From assembly GCF_938015485.1 (NCBI RefSeq), contig NZ_CALLVU010000036.1, positions 6,512 through 70,511 of the forward strand: DNA of 64,000 bases. The letters are read 5' to 3'. The notes below the pieces were generated by a model. The model saw only the letters and a program-made list of their open reading frames with translations. It made no database searches and was not told the DNA's origin. This stretch comes from an uncultured Lachnoanaerobaculum sp. (GTDB lineage Bacteria; Bacillota; Clostridia; Lachnospirales; Lachnospiraceae). Of this stretch, positions 33,522-42,745 are shown one piece after another (within the stretch, counting starts at the first letter, position 1; every line of letters starts with the position of its first letter). A program made the translations under genes and the position numbers.

Positions 33522-34952
33522 ATGATGGAATCCATAGTTAGGATGGTAGATTTTAAAATTAAAAATTTTAAAAATGTTAATAACGGATCTCTAAATTTAA
33601 TAAATAAGAGGAAAGACTTCAGCTCAAGTATTCTTGGACTTTACGGTCAGAACGGATCCGGAAAGACAGCTTTAATTGACGCCTTTCAGATCTTGAAATT
33701 ATTACTTTGTGGCAGGCAGGTCCTCGACAAATATGCTGACTATATCAATGTTAATTCAGATTGTTCCAAATTTCATTTTCATTTTCAGATTGATGCGGGT
33801 AATAACGGAACATATGAAGTTTATTATGACTTCTCTTTAAAAGCTGCCAAAAGTATTGTAGAACCGAATATGCCTATAGGTGATACTGCCACAACAATAA
33901 AAGCTCAAATATATGATGAAGTCATAAGCTACTCATTTACAAGTGATACTCTAAAAATTCGAAAAAGTATCTTCATCGACACATCTTCAGATGGTATATT
34001 CTCACCTGCAGGCAAATATGAACTTCTCTTTGGTAAGGATAAAGAATTAAAGAAAAACTTATTACTGTTAAAGGCTTTAACCTCCAACTCATCACAATCA
34101 TTTATTTTCTCAAGAGAATTTTTACAAAATCTACGTAATAAGATAAGTCATGAAAAAGAAAATGACAGTATATATTCTCTTCATAAATATATTTTGGACC
34201 GATTGGTTTACTATGGCAACTGTGAACTGTTCATCATTGAAACATCCAATAGCGGAGTATTAAGTCTGAATGTTTTACCTATTGCATTTAGATACAAAAA
34301 CGGCAATCATGGCGCGGTAGGTAGCCTTGCATTACAGTTAAACGGACCAAGTGAAGTCCCTGAGGATACTTTCATTATGATAAATGATATTATAAAAAAT
34401 ATGAATACGGTACTTACACAAATTGTACCGGGACTTACTATAGGCATAATGGACATGGGGCTGACTGTGTCTGCCGACGGTGTTAAAAGTCATTCCTTTC
34501 AACTTATGTCAAATAAAAATAATAAACAAATTCCTTTGTGCTATGAATCGGAGGGAATCAAAAAGATAATATCCATACTCCAACTTTTTATAGTTATGTA
34601 TAATGTATCTTCTATTACTATAGCTATTGATGAACTGGACTCAGGTATTTTTGAATACTTACTTGGAGAACTGCTGCGAATATTATCGGAAAAAGGTAAG
34701 GGACAGCTTATTTTTACATCGCACAATCTAAGACCTTTGGAAACTATTGACCGTGGATTTATTGCATTTACAACAACAAATCCTGACAACAGATATATAA
34801 GATTATCTAATATAAAAGAAAATAACAACTTAAGAGATTTCTACTTCCGTGATATTGTACTTGGTGAACAAAATGAAGAAATTTATGATACAACCAATAA
34901 CTCGGAAATAGCCCTTGCATTCAGAGAGGTCGGTGATATCATTGGCTCGTAA
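33522..34952 (+). CDS. AAA_21/OLD-like ABC-type ATPase
   Basis: This 476-residue ATPase starts at 33522, 6 nt after AGGAGG. Walker A is LYGQNGSGKT, and the Walker B-like strand ITIAIDELDSGIFEYLL is followed by an H-loop-like TSHNLRPLE, as in SMC/OLD-type AAA_21 ATPases. It overlaps a TOPRIM-domain gene, the layout of two-gene ATPase-nuclease defence systems such as PARIS (AriA/AriB) and OLD class relatives. The ATPase would sense a phage signal and control the nuclease. The partner gene is interrupted, so the system may now be inactive. Confidence 0.82.
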   Translation: MMESIVRMVDFKIKNFKNVNNGSLNLINKRKDFSSSILGLYGQNGSGKTALIDAFQILKLLLCGRQVLDKYADYINVNSDCSKFHFHFQIDAGNNGTYEVYYDFSLKAAKSIVEPNMPIGDTATTIKAQIYDEVISYSFTSDTLKIRKSIFIDTSSDGIFSPAGKYELLFGKDKELKKNLLLLKALTSNSSQSFIFSREFLQNLRNKISHEKENDSIYSLHKYILDRLVYYGNCELFIIETSNSGVLSLNVLPIAFRYKNGNHGAVGSLALQLNGPSEVPEDTFIMINDIIKNMNTVLTQIVPGLTIGIMDMGLTVSADGVKSHSFQLMSNKNNKQIPLCYESEGIKKIISILQLFIVMYNVSSITIAIDELDSGIFEYLLGELLRILSEKGKGQLIFTSHNLRPLETIDRGFIAFTTTNPDNRYIRLSNIKENNNLRDFYFRDIVLGEQNEEIYDTTNNSEIALAFREVGDIIGS

Positions 34953-35652
34953 GAAAATCGTTTTTATTATTGTCGAAGGTCCGTCTGATGACGAAGCATT
35001 AGGTGTTATTTTTAGCAGACTTTATGATAAACAATCAGTATATGTTGAAATAACACATGGCGATATAACATCTGATGATAAAAGCAATCCTAAAAATATA
35101 GTTATTAAGGTTTGCGAACTTGTAAAACAATATTGTGAAAACAACCATTTTAACAAGAAAGACTTTCTGGAAGTCATTCATATAATGGACACCGACTGAG
35201 CATATATAAACGATGATTACATTATTGAAAATGAATCTGTAACTGACAGACCTCTATACTCGCTAACCGGCATAGAGACAAAGCACCCTTCAGATATTAA
35301 AAATAGAAATCATAACAAAAGTGCTAATATGGATCGTCTCCAAGCACAAAAAACGGTTTGGTCAACCATCCCGTATCACGCATACTATATGTCATGTAAT
35401 CTTGACCATGTACTGTATAATAAACTAAACAGTACGAATAGAGATAAAGAAAAAGACGCTTTAACTTTTGCCTGTAAGTATAAGGATAACTTAGATGAAT
35501 TTTTAAGTTTCATATCCGACTCCGACTTTTCAGTACGCGACGACTACAAGGAATCGTGGAACTTTATAAGACAAGAATTAAACTCACTTAATCGATATTC
35601 AAATCTTTGCATATGCTTAAAAGATATAAGAGAATCAAGAAATGTAACATAA
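34933..35652 (+). pseudogene. TOPRIM-domain effector gene interrupted by an in-frame TGA
   Basis: One frame runs for 240 codons with a single internal TGA at 35197-35199. Before it, IVFIIVEGPSDDEALG gives the TOPRIM Glu and HIMDTD the DxD motif; after it the frame continues AYINDDYIIENES to the stop at 35652. The expected residue after MDTD is Gly, and GGA to TGA is one base change. The start is uncertain (GTG 34933 or TTG 34942); both overlap the ATPase gene. A re-start at ATG 35329 would give only the C-terminal part. A nonsense mutation is most likely; a sequencing error or a read-through product cannot be excluded. Confidence 0.85.
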
Positions 35653-35658
35653 TAATAA

Positions 35659-35679
35659 AGGAGGAATCTGCTTCCTCCT
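35659..35679. terminator. Bidirectional terminator between convergent genes
   Basis: A perfect 8-bp stem AGGAGGAA/TTCCTCCT (35659-35666, 35672-35679) with a 5-nt loop lies between the converging TOPRIM and HAD genes. U-tracts are modest on both sides, better on the minus strand (TTTATTATT). Confidence 0.7.
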
Positions 35680-36523
35680 ATTTCTCCCACTCAAAAAGCT
35701 TCTCTATCACATTAACGATGCCGTCTTCGTCATTTGACTTTGTGATGTAGTCTGCGGCTTCTCTTACCTTGTCTTGTGCGTTTGACATAGCCACTCCTAT
35801 ACCTGCAGCCTTTATCATTGACAGGTCGTTGAATCCGTCTCCGCAACAAATCAGATTGTTTACACTCTTTCCAAGCTTTTTTACCATACCGGTAAGCGTA
35901 CTCGCCTTGTCTATACCCACTTCAGTCACCTCAAGGAAATAAGGCTCGGAACGAACAATATTTAACCTGCCTTCCCAGTATTTTTTCATTTCCTTTTCAA
36001 CCTTTGCAAGATAATCACCGTCCGCAGTCATCAGACATTTGATTATCGGGAAAGTAATCTGCGGAGTCAAAGGATTTGCCTTCACTCTGATAAAATGATT
36101 TATGGTAATCTCCAACATATAATACTGCTCATCTATATCAAGTGCATACGCCTTGTCACCATTGTACGTCATAAGGTTGATGCCGAACTCGTTTGCCTGT
36201 TTTTCAAGTATCGGCAGGTATTCATGTGTCAATTCCTTCATAAAAAGCTGCTCATTATTCGTACAATCCAAGAAACAACCGCCGTTATATGAAAGTATAT
36301 AACCGCCCCTTTTATCAAGTTCCAGTGTCTTTGCTACAGGCATTACACCGAATGTAGGTCTGCCTGAGGCAAGTACCACGGTTCCGCCCGCATCTATAAA
36401 TCTGTCTATGGCCGCCTTTGTATTTTCAGTTACCTGCTTTTTTGAATCGGTCAATGTTCCGTCAAGGTCAAGTGCCAATACGGCGTCCGCCACTTTTATC
36501 TTCTTTTCTTCAAAAATATTCAT
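35678..36523 (-). CDS. Cof-type HAD-IIB phosphatase
   Basis: This 281-residue protein has the HAD nucleophile motif LDLDGTLTDS near residue 20, VVLASGRP as motif II and CCGDGFNDLSMI as motif IV, with the large IIB cap between. Members (YidA-like) dephosphorylate sugar phosphates and cofactors in the cytoplasm with broad specificity. It lies 8 bp downstream of the YitT-family gene. Confidence 0.88.
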   Translation of the reverse strand: MNIFEEKKIKVADAVLALDLDGTLTDSKKQVTENTKAAIDRFIDAGGTVVLASGRPTFGVMPVAKTLELDKRGGYILSYNGGCFLDCTNNEQLFMKELTHEYLPILEKQANEFGINLMTYNGDKAYALDIDEQYYMLEITINHFIRVKANPLTPQITFPIIKCLMTADGDYLAKVEKEMKKYWEGRLNIVRSEPYFLEVTEVGIDKASTLTGMVKKLGKSVNNLICCGDGFNDLSMIKAAGIGVAMSNAQDKVREAADYITKSNDEDGIVNVIEKLFEWEK

Positions 36524-36531
36524 ATCTCACC

Positions 36532-37389
36532 TTATAAATGTCTGAATCCTTCTCCTGCAACCTCATTTGAATCAATTATTATAACAAATGATCTCGGGTC
36601 CAATTTCTTTGCAGCCTGACGTACGGTATGTACTTCCTTTACTCTACAGGCACACATAACCACATCTCTCTCCTCATCGGTATAGCTTCCCACCGCCTTA
36701 AGATATGTGGAACCTCGGTCTATAAGACTTGCTATTTCCTTTGCCATATCTTTAGGCTTGTCACATATAATCATAATAAGCTTACCTGCCGTAAGTCCGT
36801 CCATCGCCTTATCAAGCACCGTAGCAACAAGATATGCAATAATAAGTCCGTATATAAGACTGTTTACATTCTTTGATACAAGTGCAACTCCAAGCACAAT
36901 TATACATGAGTCTATTACAAGCGCTATCTTTCCAAGTGAAAAATGTGGGAAAAAGTGGTGGATAAGCACCATTATAAAATCCGCTCCGCCTGTCGATGAA
37001 TCCCTCATAAATATAAGTGCATAGCCTGTTGCGGAAATAACTCCCGTACATATGGCTGCAAGTATATACTCTCCCTGATATGCCGGCACAAACTTTGCAA
37101 CAATATCAATCATGATTGATGTTATAACAATTGACTTGATTGATTTTAATAAAAACTTTCTTCCGATCTCCCTATATGAGATTATGGCAAAAGGTATATT
37201 AAGGACTATAGTTCCGATACCTACAGGTAATCCGAAAAGCTGATACAGTATCAGTGCAAGACCTGTAAATCCCACCATAGGAAACTTGAACGCTGCTGCA
37301 AAGCAGTAAGTTCCTATTCCCATAAATATACCTGCAATAATATCCACCAGGATATCTATTGACCACTCTTTTAATATTTCTTTGTTCAT
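36532..37389 (-). CDS. YitT-family membrane protein (DUF161/DUF2179)
   Basis: This 285-residue protein has five to six N-terminal membrane helices and a cytoplasmic DUF2179 domain in the last ~85 residues (LTAGKLIMIICDKP through FVIIIDSNEVAGEGF). DSSTGGADFI is a family landmark. Function is unknown, though transport is assumed for the family. It ends 8 bp before the HAD gene and follows an acetyltransferase gene by 15 bp, forming a small operon. Confidence 0.88.
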   Translation of the reverse strand: MNKEILKEWSIDILVDIIAGIFMGIGTYCFAAAFKFPMVGFTGLALILYQLFGLPVGIGTIVLNIPFAIISYREIGRKFLLKSIKSIVITSIMIDIVAKFVPAYQGEYILAAICTGVISATGYALIFMRDSSTGGADFIMVLIHHFFPHFSLGKIALVIDSCIIVLGVALVSKNVNSLIYGLIIAYLVATVLDKAMDGLTAGKLIMIICDKPKDMAKEIASLIDRGSTYLKAVGSYTDEERDVVMCACRVKEVHTVRQAAKKLDPRSFVIIIDSNEVAGEGFRHL

Positions 37390-37404
37390 CTTATTTCCTA
37401 TCTG

Positions 37405-38019
37405 TCAAAATAATTCTTTTTTATATTTTATCGAGTCTTTTTCATTTATCTCTCTTATAACTTTACAAGGATTTCCTGCCGCCAGACTGTTTGCAGGTAT
37501 ATCCTTGGTGACCACACTTCCTGCTCCTATCACACAGCCCTCTCCTATAGTCACTCCGCCTGTTATCACTACATTTGCGGCAATCCAACAGTTATCACCT
37601 ATACTTATAGGCTTTGCATACTCATCGTCATAGGCTGTTTTATCATCCTTAAACTTTATATTCCTCTCCTGCCACCTTAACGGATGCATGGGTGTCATAA
37701 GACTGCAGTTCGGGCCGAAAAATACATTACTTCCTATATTCACAGGGCATACGTCAAGCACTGTAAAGTTGAAGTTTGCATAGCAATTTTTGCCGAAGCT
37801 TGTAAAGATACCGTAGTCAAAATAAATAGGACCTTGTAAATAAAGTCCCTCACCTTTATTAGGTATCAGCTCATCTATAATAGTATTCCTCAAATCATCA
37901 TCTTCAAATAATGTGTTGTAATGCTGTGAAAGTCTATGTGCCTTTGTCCTCAATATTGTAAGCTCTTCATCTGTAGGGTCATATATCTTTCCTGCAAGCA
38001 TCTTTTCTTTTTCGCTCAT
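37405..38019 (-). CDS. Maltose/galactoside-type sugar O-acetyltransferase
   Basis: This is a 204-residue left-handed beta-helix acetyltransferase of the Maa/LacA group. An N-terminal Mac-like segment (KMLAGKIYDPTDEEL) is followed by hexapeptide repeats such as IGDNCWIAANVVITGG and IGAGSVVTKDIP; the catalytic His lies in MTPMHPL. It uses acetyl-CoA to acetylate sugars. The start at 38019 is set by AGAGGAG 4 nt upstream; a longer frame of 23 extra codons lacks a ribosome site. Confidence 0.88.
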   Translation of the reverse strand: MSEKEKMLAGKIYDPTDEELTILRTKAHRLSQHYNTLFEDDDLRNTIIDELIPNKGEGLYLQGPIYFDYGIFTSFGKNCYANFNFTVLDVCPVNIGSNVFFGPNCSLMTPMHPLRWQERNIKFKDDKTAYDDEYAKPISIGDNCWIAANVVITGGVTIGEGCVIGAGSVVTKDIPANSLAAGNPCKVIREINEKDSIKYKKELF

Positions 38020-38103
38020 TTTCTCCTCTTTATAACAGTATTTGGTTATCGGTCTCATATAAATATTTAAATTTTGACCACATATCATTATATACTAAAT
38101 CAT

Positions 38104-38133
38104 AAAAAAAGGGCAGTCCAAAAATGGACCGCC
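38104..38133 (-). terminator. Intrinsic terminator of the P-type ATPase gene
   Basis: The minus-strand hairpin GGCGGTCCATTTTTGGACTGCC (one mismatch, 38112-38133) is followed by CTTTTTTTATG. It lies 7 bp beyond the ATPase stop codon. Confidence 0.9.
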
Positions 38134-38140
38134 TACTTTT

Positions 38141-40015
38141 TTATATATAACCTTTCCACCTAAGCAGAAGTGAAGAATTTATTATAACCGCTATAGAACC
38201 TGCATTGTGTACCAATGCTCCCACTATAGGGTTTAGGATACCTGTAATTGCAAGCACTATTACAATAAAGTTTAATCCCATTGAAAATGACATATTTAAC
38301 TTGATTGTGTTCATCATCCTCTTTGAGAGTGACAACAGATGTGGAAGCTCCTTCACCTCATCGTCCACAAGCGCTATATCCGCAGCTTCTATAGCTATGT
38401 CACTTCCTATACCGCCCATAGCAATACCTACCGTAGCTCTTTTAAGTGCAGGTGCATCGTTGACTCCGTCACCGATCATACAAACCGAACCTTTTAATTT
38501 TTCCCTGTTATCAATAAAGTTTAACTTATCCTCAGGCATACACTCCGCACAATGCTCGGCTATATTAAGTGCATTTGCTATGGATGCGGCTGCATTTACA
38601 TTATCACCTGTAAGTAAAACAGGACTTACTCCTATTTCATTCAGGGTTTCAATCATATTTTTGCTTTCACTTCTCAATGTGTCTGAAAGCACCACATAAC
38701 CTGCAAACTTTCCGTCTATTCCGATATAGATTACAGTACAGCCTTGATTATCATACTTTTTTGTATCCGCACAGTCTACAGATATCTTATTGTCATTCAT
38801 GAGCTTTTTGTTTCCTGCAATCACTCTCTTGCCGTTTATGACAGAAGAAACTCCTCTGCCTACAGTCATATTAAAATCTTCACATTTGTATATACTGTTT
38901 GAAAATTTTTCCTTATATGAGTTTACAATCGCCTTTCCTATAGGATGCTCTGAAAAGGCTTCAGCTGCACAGGCATATGAAAAAATATCTTCGTCCGAAA
39001 ACTCATTATCTGCGCTCTTATACTCGGTTACACTAAGCTTTCCCTTTGTAAGCGTTCCGGTCTTATCAAAAGCAACAGTATCCACCTTTGATAATCTCTC
39101 AAGTGCGTCACCCTCTCTTACCAAAAATCCGTGCTTTGTCGCATTATCAATGGCCGCCATAATGGCTGTCGGTGTAGCCAGTACCAATGCACATGGGCAA
39201 AATACTACAAGTATTGTGACCGCTCTTATTATCTGTCCTGTAAAAAGCCATGTAAGCGCCGCTGCCGACAGTGCCACAACTACAATCCATGTCGCCCATT
39301 TGTCTGCAGTACCTACAATCTTTGCCTTGCCTGCATCTGCAGACTGTACAAGCTTTATCATTCTCTGTATTGAGCTGTCTTCTCCCACCTTTGTGGCTCT
39401 CATTTCAAATACGCCGAACTGATTTATTGTACCGCTTGCTACCTCATCACCGACACTCTTATCAACCGGCACAGACTCACCTGTCATTACAGACTGGTCT
39501 ATTGATGTCGTACCTGATACTATAATACCGTCAACAGGTATACTCTCACCGGGCAACACTCTTATAATCTCACCTTTTTTCACTTCGTCCGCATCTATCA
39601 TTCTTTCAATACCGTTTTCAATAACTCTGGCGGTCTTAGGTGTAAGCTTCACAAGCTTTTCTATCCCCGCTCTTGCCTTGGCAACCGTTATATCTTCAAG
39701 TAATGCGCCAAGTTGCATGATGAAGGCTACCTCTCCCGCTGCAAAATCCTCTCTTATACAGATAGCTGCAATAAGTGCAAGAGATACCAATACATCCGCT
39801 TTTATATCAAACTCCGTTGTAAGTCCGATTATCGCTTCAAGTATTATAGGAACTCCGCAAAGTATAACGGCAATCCACGCCAAATTAAAAGGTGCTTTTA
39901 TCCATCCTGTAATACTGAAAAAAAGTGCCGTTCCTGATATGCAAAGGAATATGATATCTTTCTTTACTCCTCCAAAATCCATAAGGTCTTCTATTTTGCT
40001 CATAAACTCTTTCAT
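38141..40015 (-). CDS. Heavy-metal P-type ATPase (P1B) without N-terminal metal-binding domain
   Basis: This 624-residue P1B ATPase has the actuator TGES (MTGESVPVDK), the membrane metal motif CPC in FCPCALVLATPTA, the phosphorylation site FDKTGTLTKG, the HP motif SEHPIGKAI and the hinge GDGVNDAPA. It exports metal ions from the cytoplasm. There is no N-terminal Cys-x2-Cys domain. Cu(I) is suggested by the CsoR-type operators in the promoter and the adjacent csoR-like gene, while the last helices look closer to Zn/Cd pumps, so specificity is open. Confidence 0.9.
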   Translation of the reverse strand: MKEFMSKIEDLMDFGGVKKDIIFLCISGTALFFSITGWIKAPFNLAWIAVILCGVPIILEAIIGLTTEFDIKADVLVSLALIAAICIREDFAAGEVAFIMQLGALLEDITVAKARAGIEKLVKLTPKTARVIENGIERMIDADEVKKGEIIRVLPGESIPVDGIIVSGTTSIDQSVMTGESVPVDKSVGDEVASGTINQFGVFEMRATKVGEDSSIQRMIKLVQSADAGKAKIVGTADKWATWIVVVALSAAALTWLFTGQIIRAVTILVVFCPCALVLATPTAIMAAIDNATKHGFLVREGDALERLSKVDTVAFDKTGTLTKGKLSVTEYKSADNEFSDEDIFSYACAAEAFSEHPIGKAIVNSYKEKFSNSIYKCEDFNMTVGRGVSSVINGKRVIAGNKKLMNDNKISVDCADTKKYDNQGCTVIYIGIDGKFAGYVVLSDTLRSESKNMIETLNEIGVSPVLLTGDNVNAAASIANALNIAEHCAECMPEDKLNFIDNREKLKGSVCMIGDGVNDAPALKRATVGIAMGGIGSDIAIEAADIALVDDEVKELPHLLSLSKRMMNTIKLNMSFSMGLNFIVIVLAITGILNPIVGALVHNAGSIAVIINSSLLLRWKGYI

Positions 40016-40047
40016 ATAAGCCTTCTTTCAAACAATCATTCTATTTT

Positions 40048-40108
40048 ATACCTATAGGGGTATATGTTTCATGTTTGTATTATACCTATAGGGGTATATG
40101 TTTGTCAA
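40048..40108 (-). promoter_or_regulatory. Promoter with two CsoR-type operators for the P-type ATPase
   Basis: Minus-strand TTGACA (40103-40108) and TATAAT (40079-40084) have an 18-bp spacer. A 16-bp near-palindrome, ATACCTATAGGGGTAT, lies between and partly over them (40082-40097), and an identical copy sits 34 bp downstream (40048-40063). The sequence matches the known CsoR operator style. A bound repressor would cover the spacer and the -10 box and block early transcription. Confidence 0.9.
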
Positions 40109-40117
40109 GAGTTTAAA

Positions 40118-40158
40118 ATAAAAAGCCGATATCTAATCTTAACAACTAAATATCGGCC
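40118..40158 (-). terminator. Terminator of the csoR-like gene
   Basis: Perfect 8-bp arms GCCGATAT (40125-40132) and ATATCGGC (40150-40157) with a 17-nt loop; the minus strand then reads TTTTTATTTT. It separates the regulator from the ATPase promoter, so the two genes are transcribed independently. Confidence 0.85.
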
Positions 40159-40204
40159 TTATATGCTTATTATGAAGTTTTATTGTTTAGTACATAGCTG
40201 TTTT

Positions 40205-40480
40205 TTATCCCATATTTGCAAAGCGTTCTACAGCTTTTGTAAAATTATCTATGGTCTTATCCACATCTCCATGGTCTATACCGTCACGTACACAATGTTT
40301 GATATGCCCTTCAAGTATAACCTTACCACACCCGTGCAGCGCTGACTTTGCCGCATTTATCTGCGAGAGTATATCCTCACACGGTACATCTTCATCTATC
40401 ATTTTATCTATTGCCTGTACCTGTCCTATTATCTTTTTCAGTCTGCGATGTAGACTGCTTGAATCCATACATTGTCTCAT
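40205..40480 (-). CDS. csoR: CsoR-family copper-sensing repressor
   Basis: This 91-residue all-helical protein is of the CsoR/RcnR/FrmR family. The Cu(I)-binding Cys-His-Cys set is visible as VPCEDIL, then EGHIKHC with His and Cys three residues apart, which favours copper over nickel or formaldehyde sensing. The apo-protein should bind the ATACCTATAGGGGTAT sites upstream of the P-type ATPase gene and release them on binding copper. Confidence 0.85.
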   Translation of the reverse strand: MRQCMDSSSLHRRLKKIIGQVQAIDKMIDEDVPCEDILSQINAAKSALHGCGKVILEGHIKHCVRDGIDHGDVDKTIDNFTKAVERFANMG

Positions 40481-40655
40481 ACTACCACCATCCTGTCAAA
40501 ACTATATCGATTTATATTTCTATATTATACCTCGGGTCAAACTGACGCTTAGTGTATCAGGTTTTTTGTCCCCAAGTTTCATCATATTATAATCCTACCG
40601 CTTTCCCGTGTCAATGTATCGTGGCAACACTTGACATAAAAGCCGATTTTCCATA

Positions 40656-40684
40656 TTGACATGTTCTTCTCTTTTTATTACAAT
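40656..40684 (+). promoter_or_regulatory. Consensus promoter of the TraX-like gene
   Basis: TTGACA (40656-40661), a 17-bp spacer and TACAAT (40679-40684) lie 28 bp before the TTG start codon. Confidence 0.8.
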
Positions 40685-40712
40685 ACAGTGATATTTTCAA
40701 GGAGGTTATTTA

Positions 40713-41522
40713 TTGGACACTAAAAAATTTAATTGGCAATTTTTGAATGCCACCACGCTTAAGCTTATTGCCGCCGCACTGATGTTCATCGACCACATTC
40801 ATGAAATGTTTTCACATGTCGGAGCACCTATATGGCTGACAATGTTTGGAAGACTTGTATTCCCCATGTTCTTATTTGCTTCTTCAGAGAGCTTTCATTA
40901 CACACATAGTAAAAAAAGATACTTAATCAGACTTTTGATTGCAAGCTGGTTTATGTCCACTTTTACCTTTATACTTCAGGGCATTCTACCAAATGATAAT
41001 GTAGTACTTATGAATAATGCATTCAGCACATTCTTTGTTACAGGATTATATATGTTGTTCTGGGATATATTTGTAGACGGCGTCCACAAAAAGTCGGTAC
41101 CGAAGATAATCGGTGCGATACTTCTATGCTTCATACCTGTTCTGCTTACCTTGCCTATGCTTATTGGAGGAGTACTTTCCACAAGTGACAGCGTTTCACC
41201 GGATGTTGTACGTTACATCGCGATATTCTCTTTGTACCTTCCAAATATCCTTACTGTTGAGGGAGGCTACCTCTTTGTACTTCTGGGGCTTTTATTCTAT
41301 ATATTCAGAAAAAGCAGAGTACTACAGATACTTATCTTGATTGCAATGTCCGCATATATTTTTATTGTCGGTGACAGGATTCAAAGCATCATGATATTTG
41401 CGGCCGTTCCGATAGCGCTGTACAACGGTGAGAGAGGAAAGGGTATAAAGAATTTCTTCTATATTTATTATCCTCTGCATATCGGAATTTTATATGTGAT
41501 CTCAACACTTGTTTTTAAGTAA
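40713..41522 (+). CDS. TraX-family membrane protein
   Basis: This 269-residue protein with about eight membrane helices opens with LKLIAAALMFIDHIHEM and has GRLVFPMFLF, typical of the TraX family. In F plasmid TraX acetylates pilin; in Firmicute chromosomes the role is unknown. The start is TTG (40713), supported by AAGGAGG 7 nt upstream. A consensus promoter precedes it and a terminator follows, so it is a single-gene unit. Confidence 0.85.
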   Translation: MDTKKFNWQFLNATTLKLIAAALMFIDHIHEMFSHVGAPIWLTMFGRLVFPMFLFASSESFHYTHSKKRYLIRLLIASWFMSTFTFILQGILPNDNVVLMNNAFSTFFVTGLYMLFWDIFVDGVHKKSVPKIIGAILLCFIPVLLTLPMLIGGVLSTSDSVSPDVVRYIAIFSLYLPNILTVEGGYLFVLLGLLFYIFRKSRVLQILILIAMSAYIFIVGDRIQSIMIFAAVPIALYNGERGKGIKNFFYIYYPLHIGILYVISTLVFK

Positions 41523-41529
41523 AATAAGA

Positions 41530-41557
41530 GCATCCCCTGTCAGAGGATGCCTTTTTT
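41530..41557 (+). terminator. Terminator of the TraX-like gene
   Basis: A 6-bp stem GCATCC/GGATGC (41530-41535, 41545-41550) followed by CTTTTTTATT on the plus strand, 8 bp after the stop codon. Confidence 0.85.
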
Positions 41558-42404
41558 ATTTGCGAATCAAGCTGCCGTTGTCAATAATTGACGCTTTGCG
41601 AATACGTGATAAGCTGTCACTTTCAAGCAGATAAGGGCATAAAACAGGCTCTAAGAAAAAACTCATAGGCCTAACTTGAGTAGCCGACGCCACTGCCCAA
41701 AGTCTTGATGTTGCAAGCTCTTCCACTATCTTCATTGCCTCATCATATTTTTCAAAGAGCCTATAAAGCTTAATCGCCTCAATGTAGTCAAGTTCGCTCA
41801 TTTCATCTTTACATTTCATTCTGTCTTCAAATATTTCAAGAGCGTCTTGAGGATATCCCTGAAGGCGACAAATTGTAAAAAGCTTTGTCCTCCACGCTAC
41901 GCTGCCTTCTTCAATCTTTTTATTTTTTAACTTGACCTCTTTTATAAGCTCTTCCTTTGATTTGGGGTCGGCTGCCTCTTTAAATTCTGCATCACCGCGA
42001 TTACAAGGCATAACTCCGGTCTTTAAACATTCTATCATTGCATCAAGAAAGAAAATTTTAGGTCCATTGTCGCTCTCACCCTGTAATCTTATTTTTTCTT
42101 CTTCAAATATATCAATCAGCTCACTTTGCCTGTTAAGCACGATAGCGGCTGTAGTCATAGCTGCCATATGCTCATCTTTTACATTTGAATAATGCCACTC
42201 ATCAAACCAAGGCAGTACTGTAATGTCTCTGTCCAAAGCATTGGAAAAATTCCCGTCAAAATAAGCCGCTTCAGCCAAAACTGCTGCAACTTGATGCGGA
42301 AACTTCCTCGAGAATTTTTCAATTGCTTCTAATGAACCTTCCTTGTCATCCATCACTTCATAACAAGCCGTCCTGAAGTTTTTCGGCAATTTCACAACAT
42401 TCAT
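41556..42404 (-). CDS. Uncharacterised helical-repeat (TPR-like) protein
   Basis: This 282-residue protein, predominantly helical by eye, has paired-helix segments such as YPQDALEIFEDRM and YDEAMKIVEEL that look TPR-like. There is no catalytic motif, signal peptide or membrane helix. I do not recognise the family. It is transcribed 12 bp downstream of the PC4-like gene and ends against the TraX terminator. Confidence 0.6.
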   Translation of the reverse strand: MNVVKLPKNFRTACYEVMDDKEGSLEAIEKFSRKFPHQVAAVLAEAAYFDGNFSNALDRDITVLPWFDEWHYSNVKDEHMAAMTTAAIVLNRQSELIDIFEEEKIRLQGESDNGPKIFFLDAMIECLKTGVMPCNRGDAEFKEAADPKSKEELIKEVKLKNKKIEEGSVAWRTKLFTICRLQGYPQDALEIFEDRMKCKDEMSELDYIEAIKLYRLFEKYDEAMKIVEELATSRLWAVASATQVRPMSFFLEPVLCPYLLESDSLSRIRKASIIDNGSLIRK

Positions 42405-42416
42405 ACTATGTTCTCC

Positions 42417-42632
42417 TTAAAAACTTATCAACTTCTTCAGTGCCTCCAGTTCTTCTTTTGTGAGTGTCACTCCTTTTCCCATCTTCTCATGTTCAGGCGC
42501 CCATTCTCTTATATCGTACTTCGGTGTGGCACCGTTCCATGAAATAAGGTTCAGCTCCTTCCTCCAACCCTTTGCATTCTCTGATAAAACTCCAATCTCC
42601 TCTACTATGTCGTATCTGAAATCTCCTGCCAT
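42417..42632 (-). CDS. YdbC-like PC4-fold DNA-binding protein
   Basis: This 71-residue protein reads FRYDIVEEIGVLSE, GWRKELNLISWNG and KYDIREWAPEHEKMGKG, the pattern of the YdbC branch of PC4 coactivator-like proteins. Members are dimeric and bind single-stranded DNA. Length is full for the family, and GGAGATATT precedes the start. Confidence 0.85.
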   Translation of the reverse strand: MAGDFRYDIVEEIGVLSENAKGWRKELNLISWNGATPKYDIREWAPEHEKMGKGVTLTKEELEALKKLISF

Positions 42633-42745
42633 AATATCTCCTTTCTCCGTTTAAATCCTCAATCATTTAAAATTATTTGTTACATACTTATTATATCACT
42701 ATTTTCTTCCAAGCTTACATCTTTTAATACAGAATAAAAACATAA

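Noticed and set aside
35197..35199. TGA as selenocysteine or recoded glycine
   Set aside because: No selenocysteine-insertion hairpin was evident, the expected residue is Gly rather than Cys, and TGA is used as a normal stop elsewhere in the window. A one-base nonsense change is simpler.
38790..39422. Plus-strand protein gene of 210 codons
   Set aside because: It is antisense to the well-supported P-type ATPase, has no ribosome site and reads as a Ser/Ala/Ile-rich complement of coding DNA.
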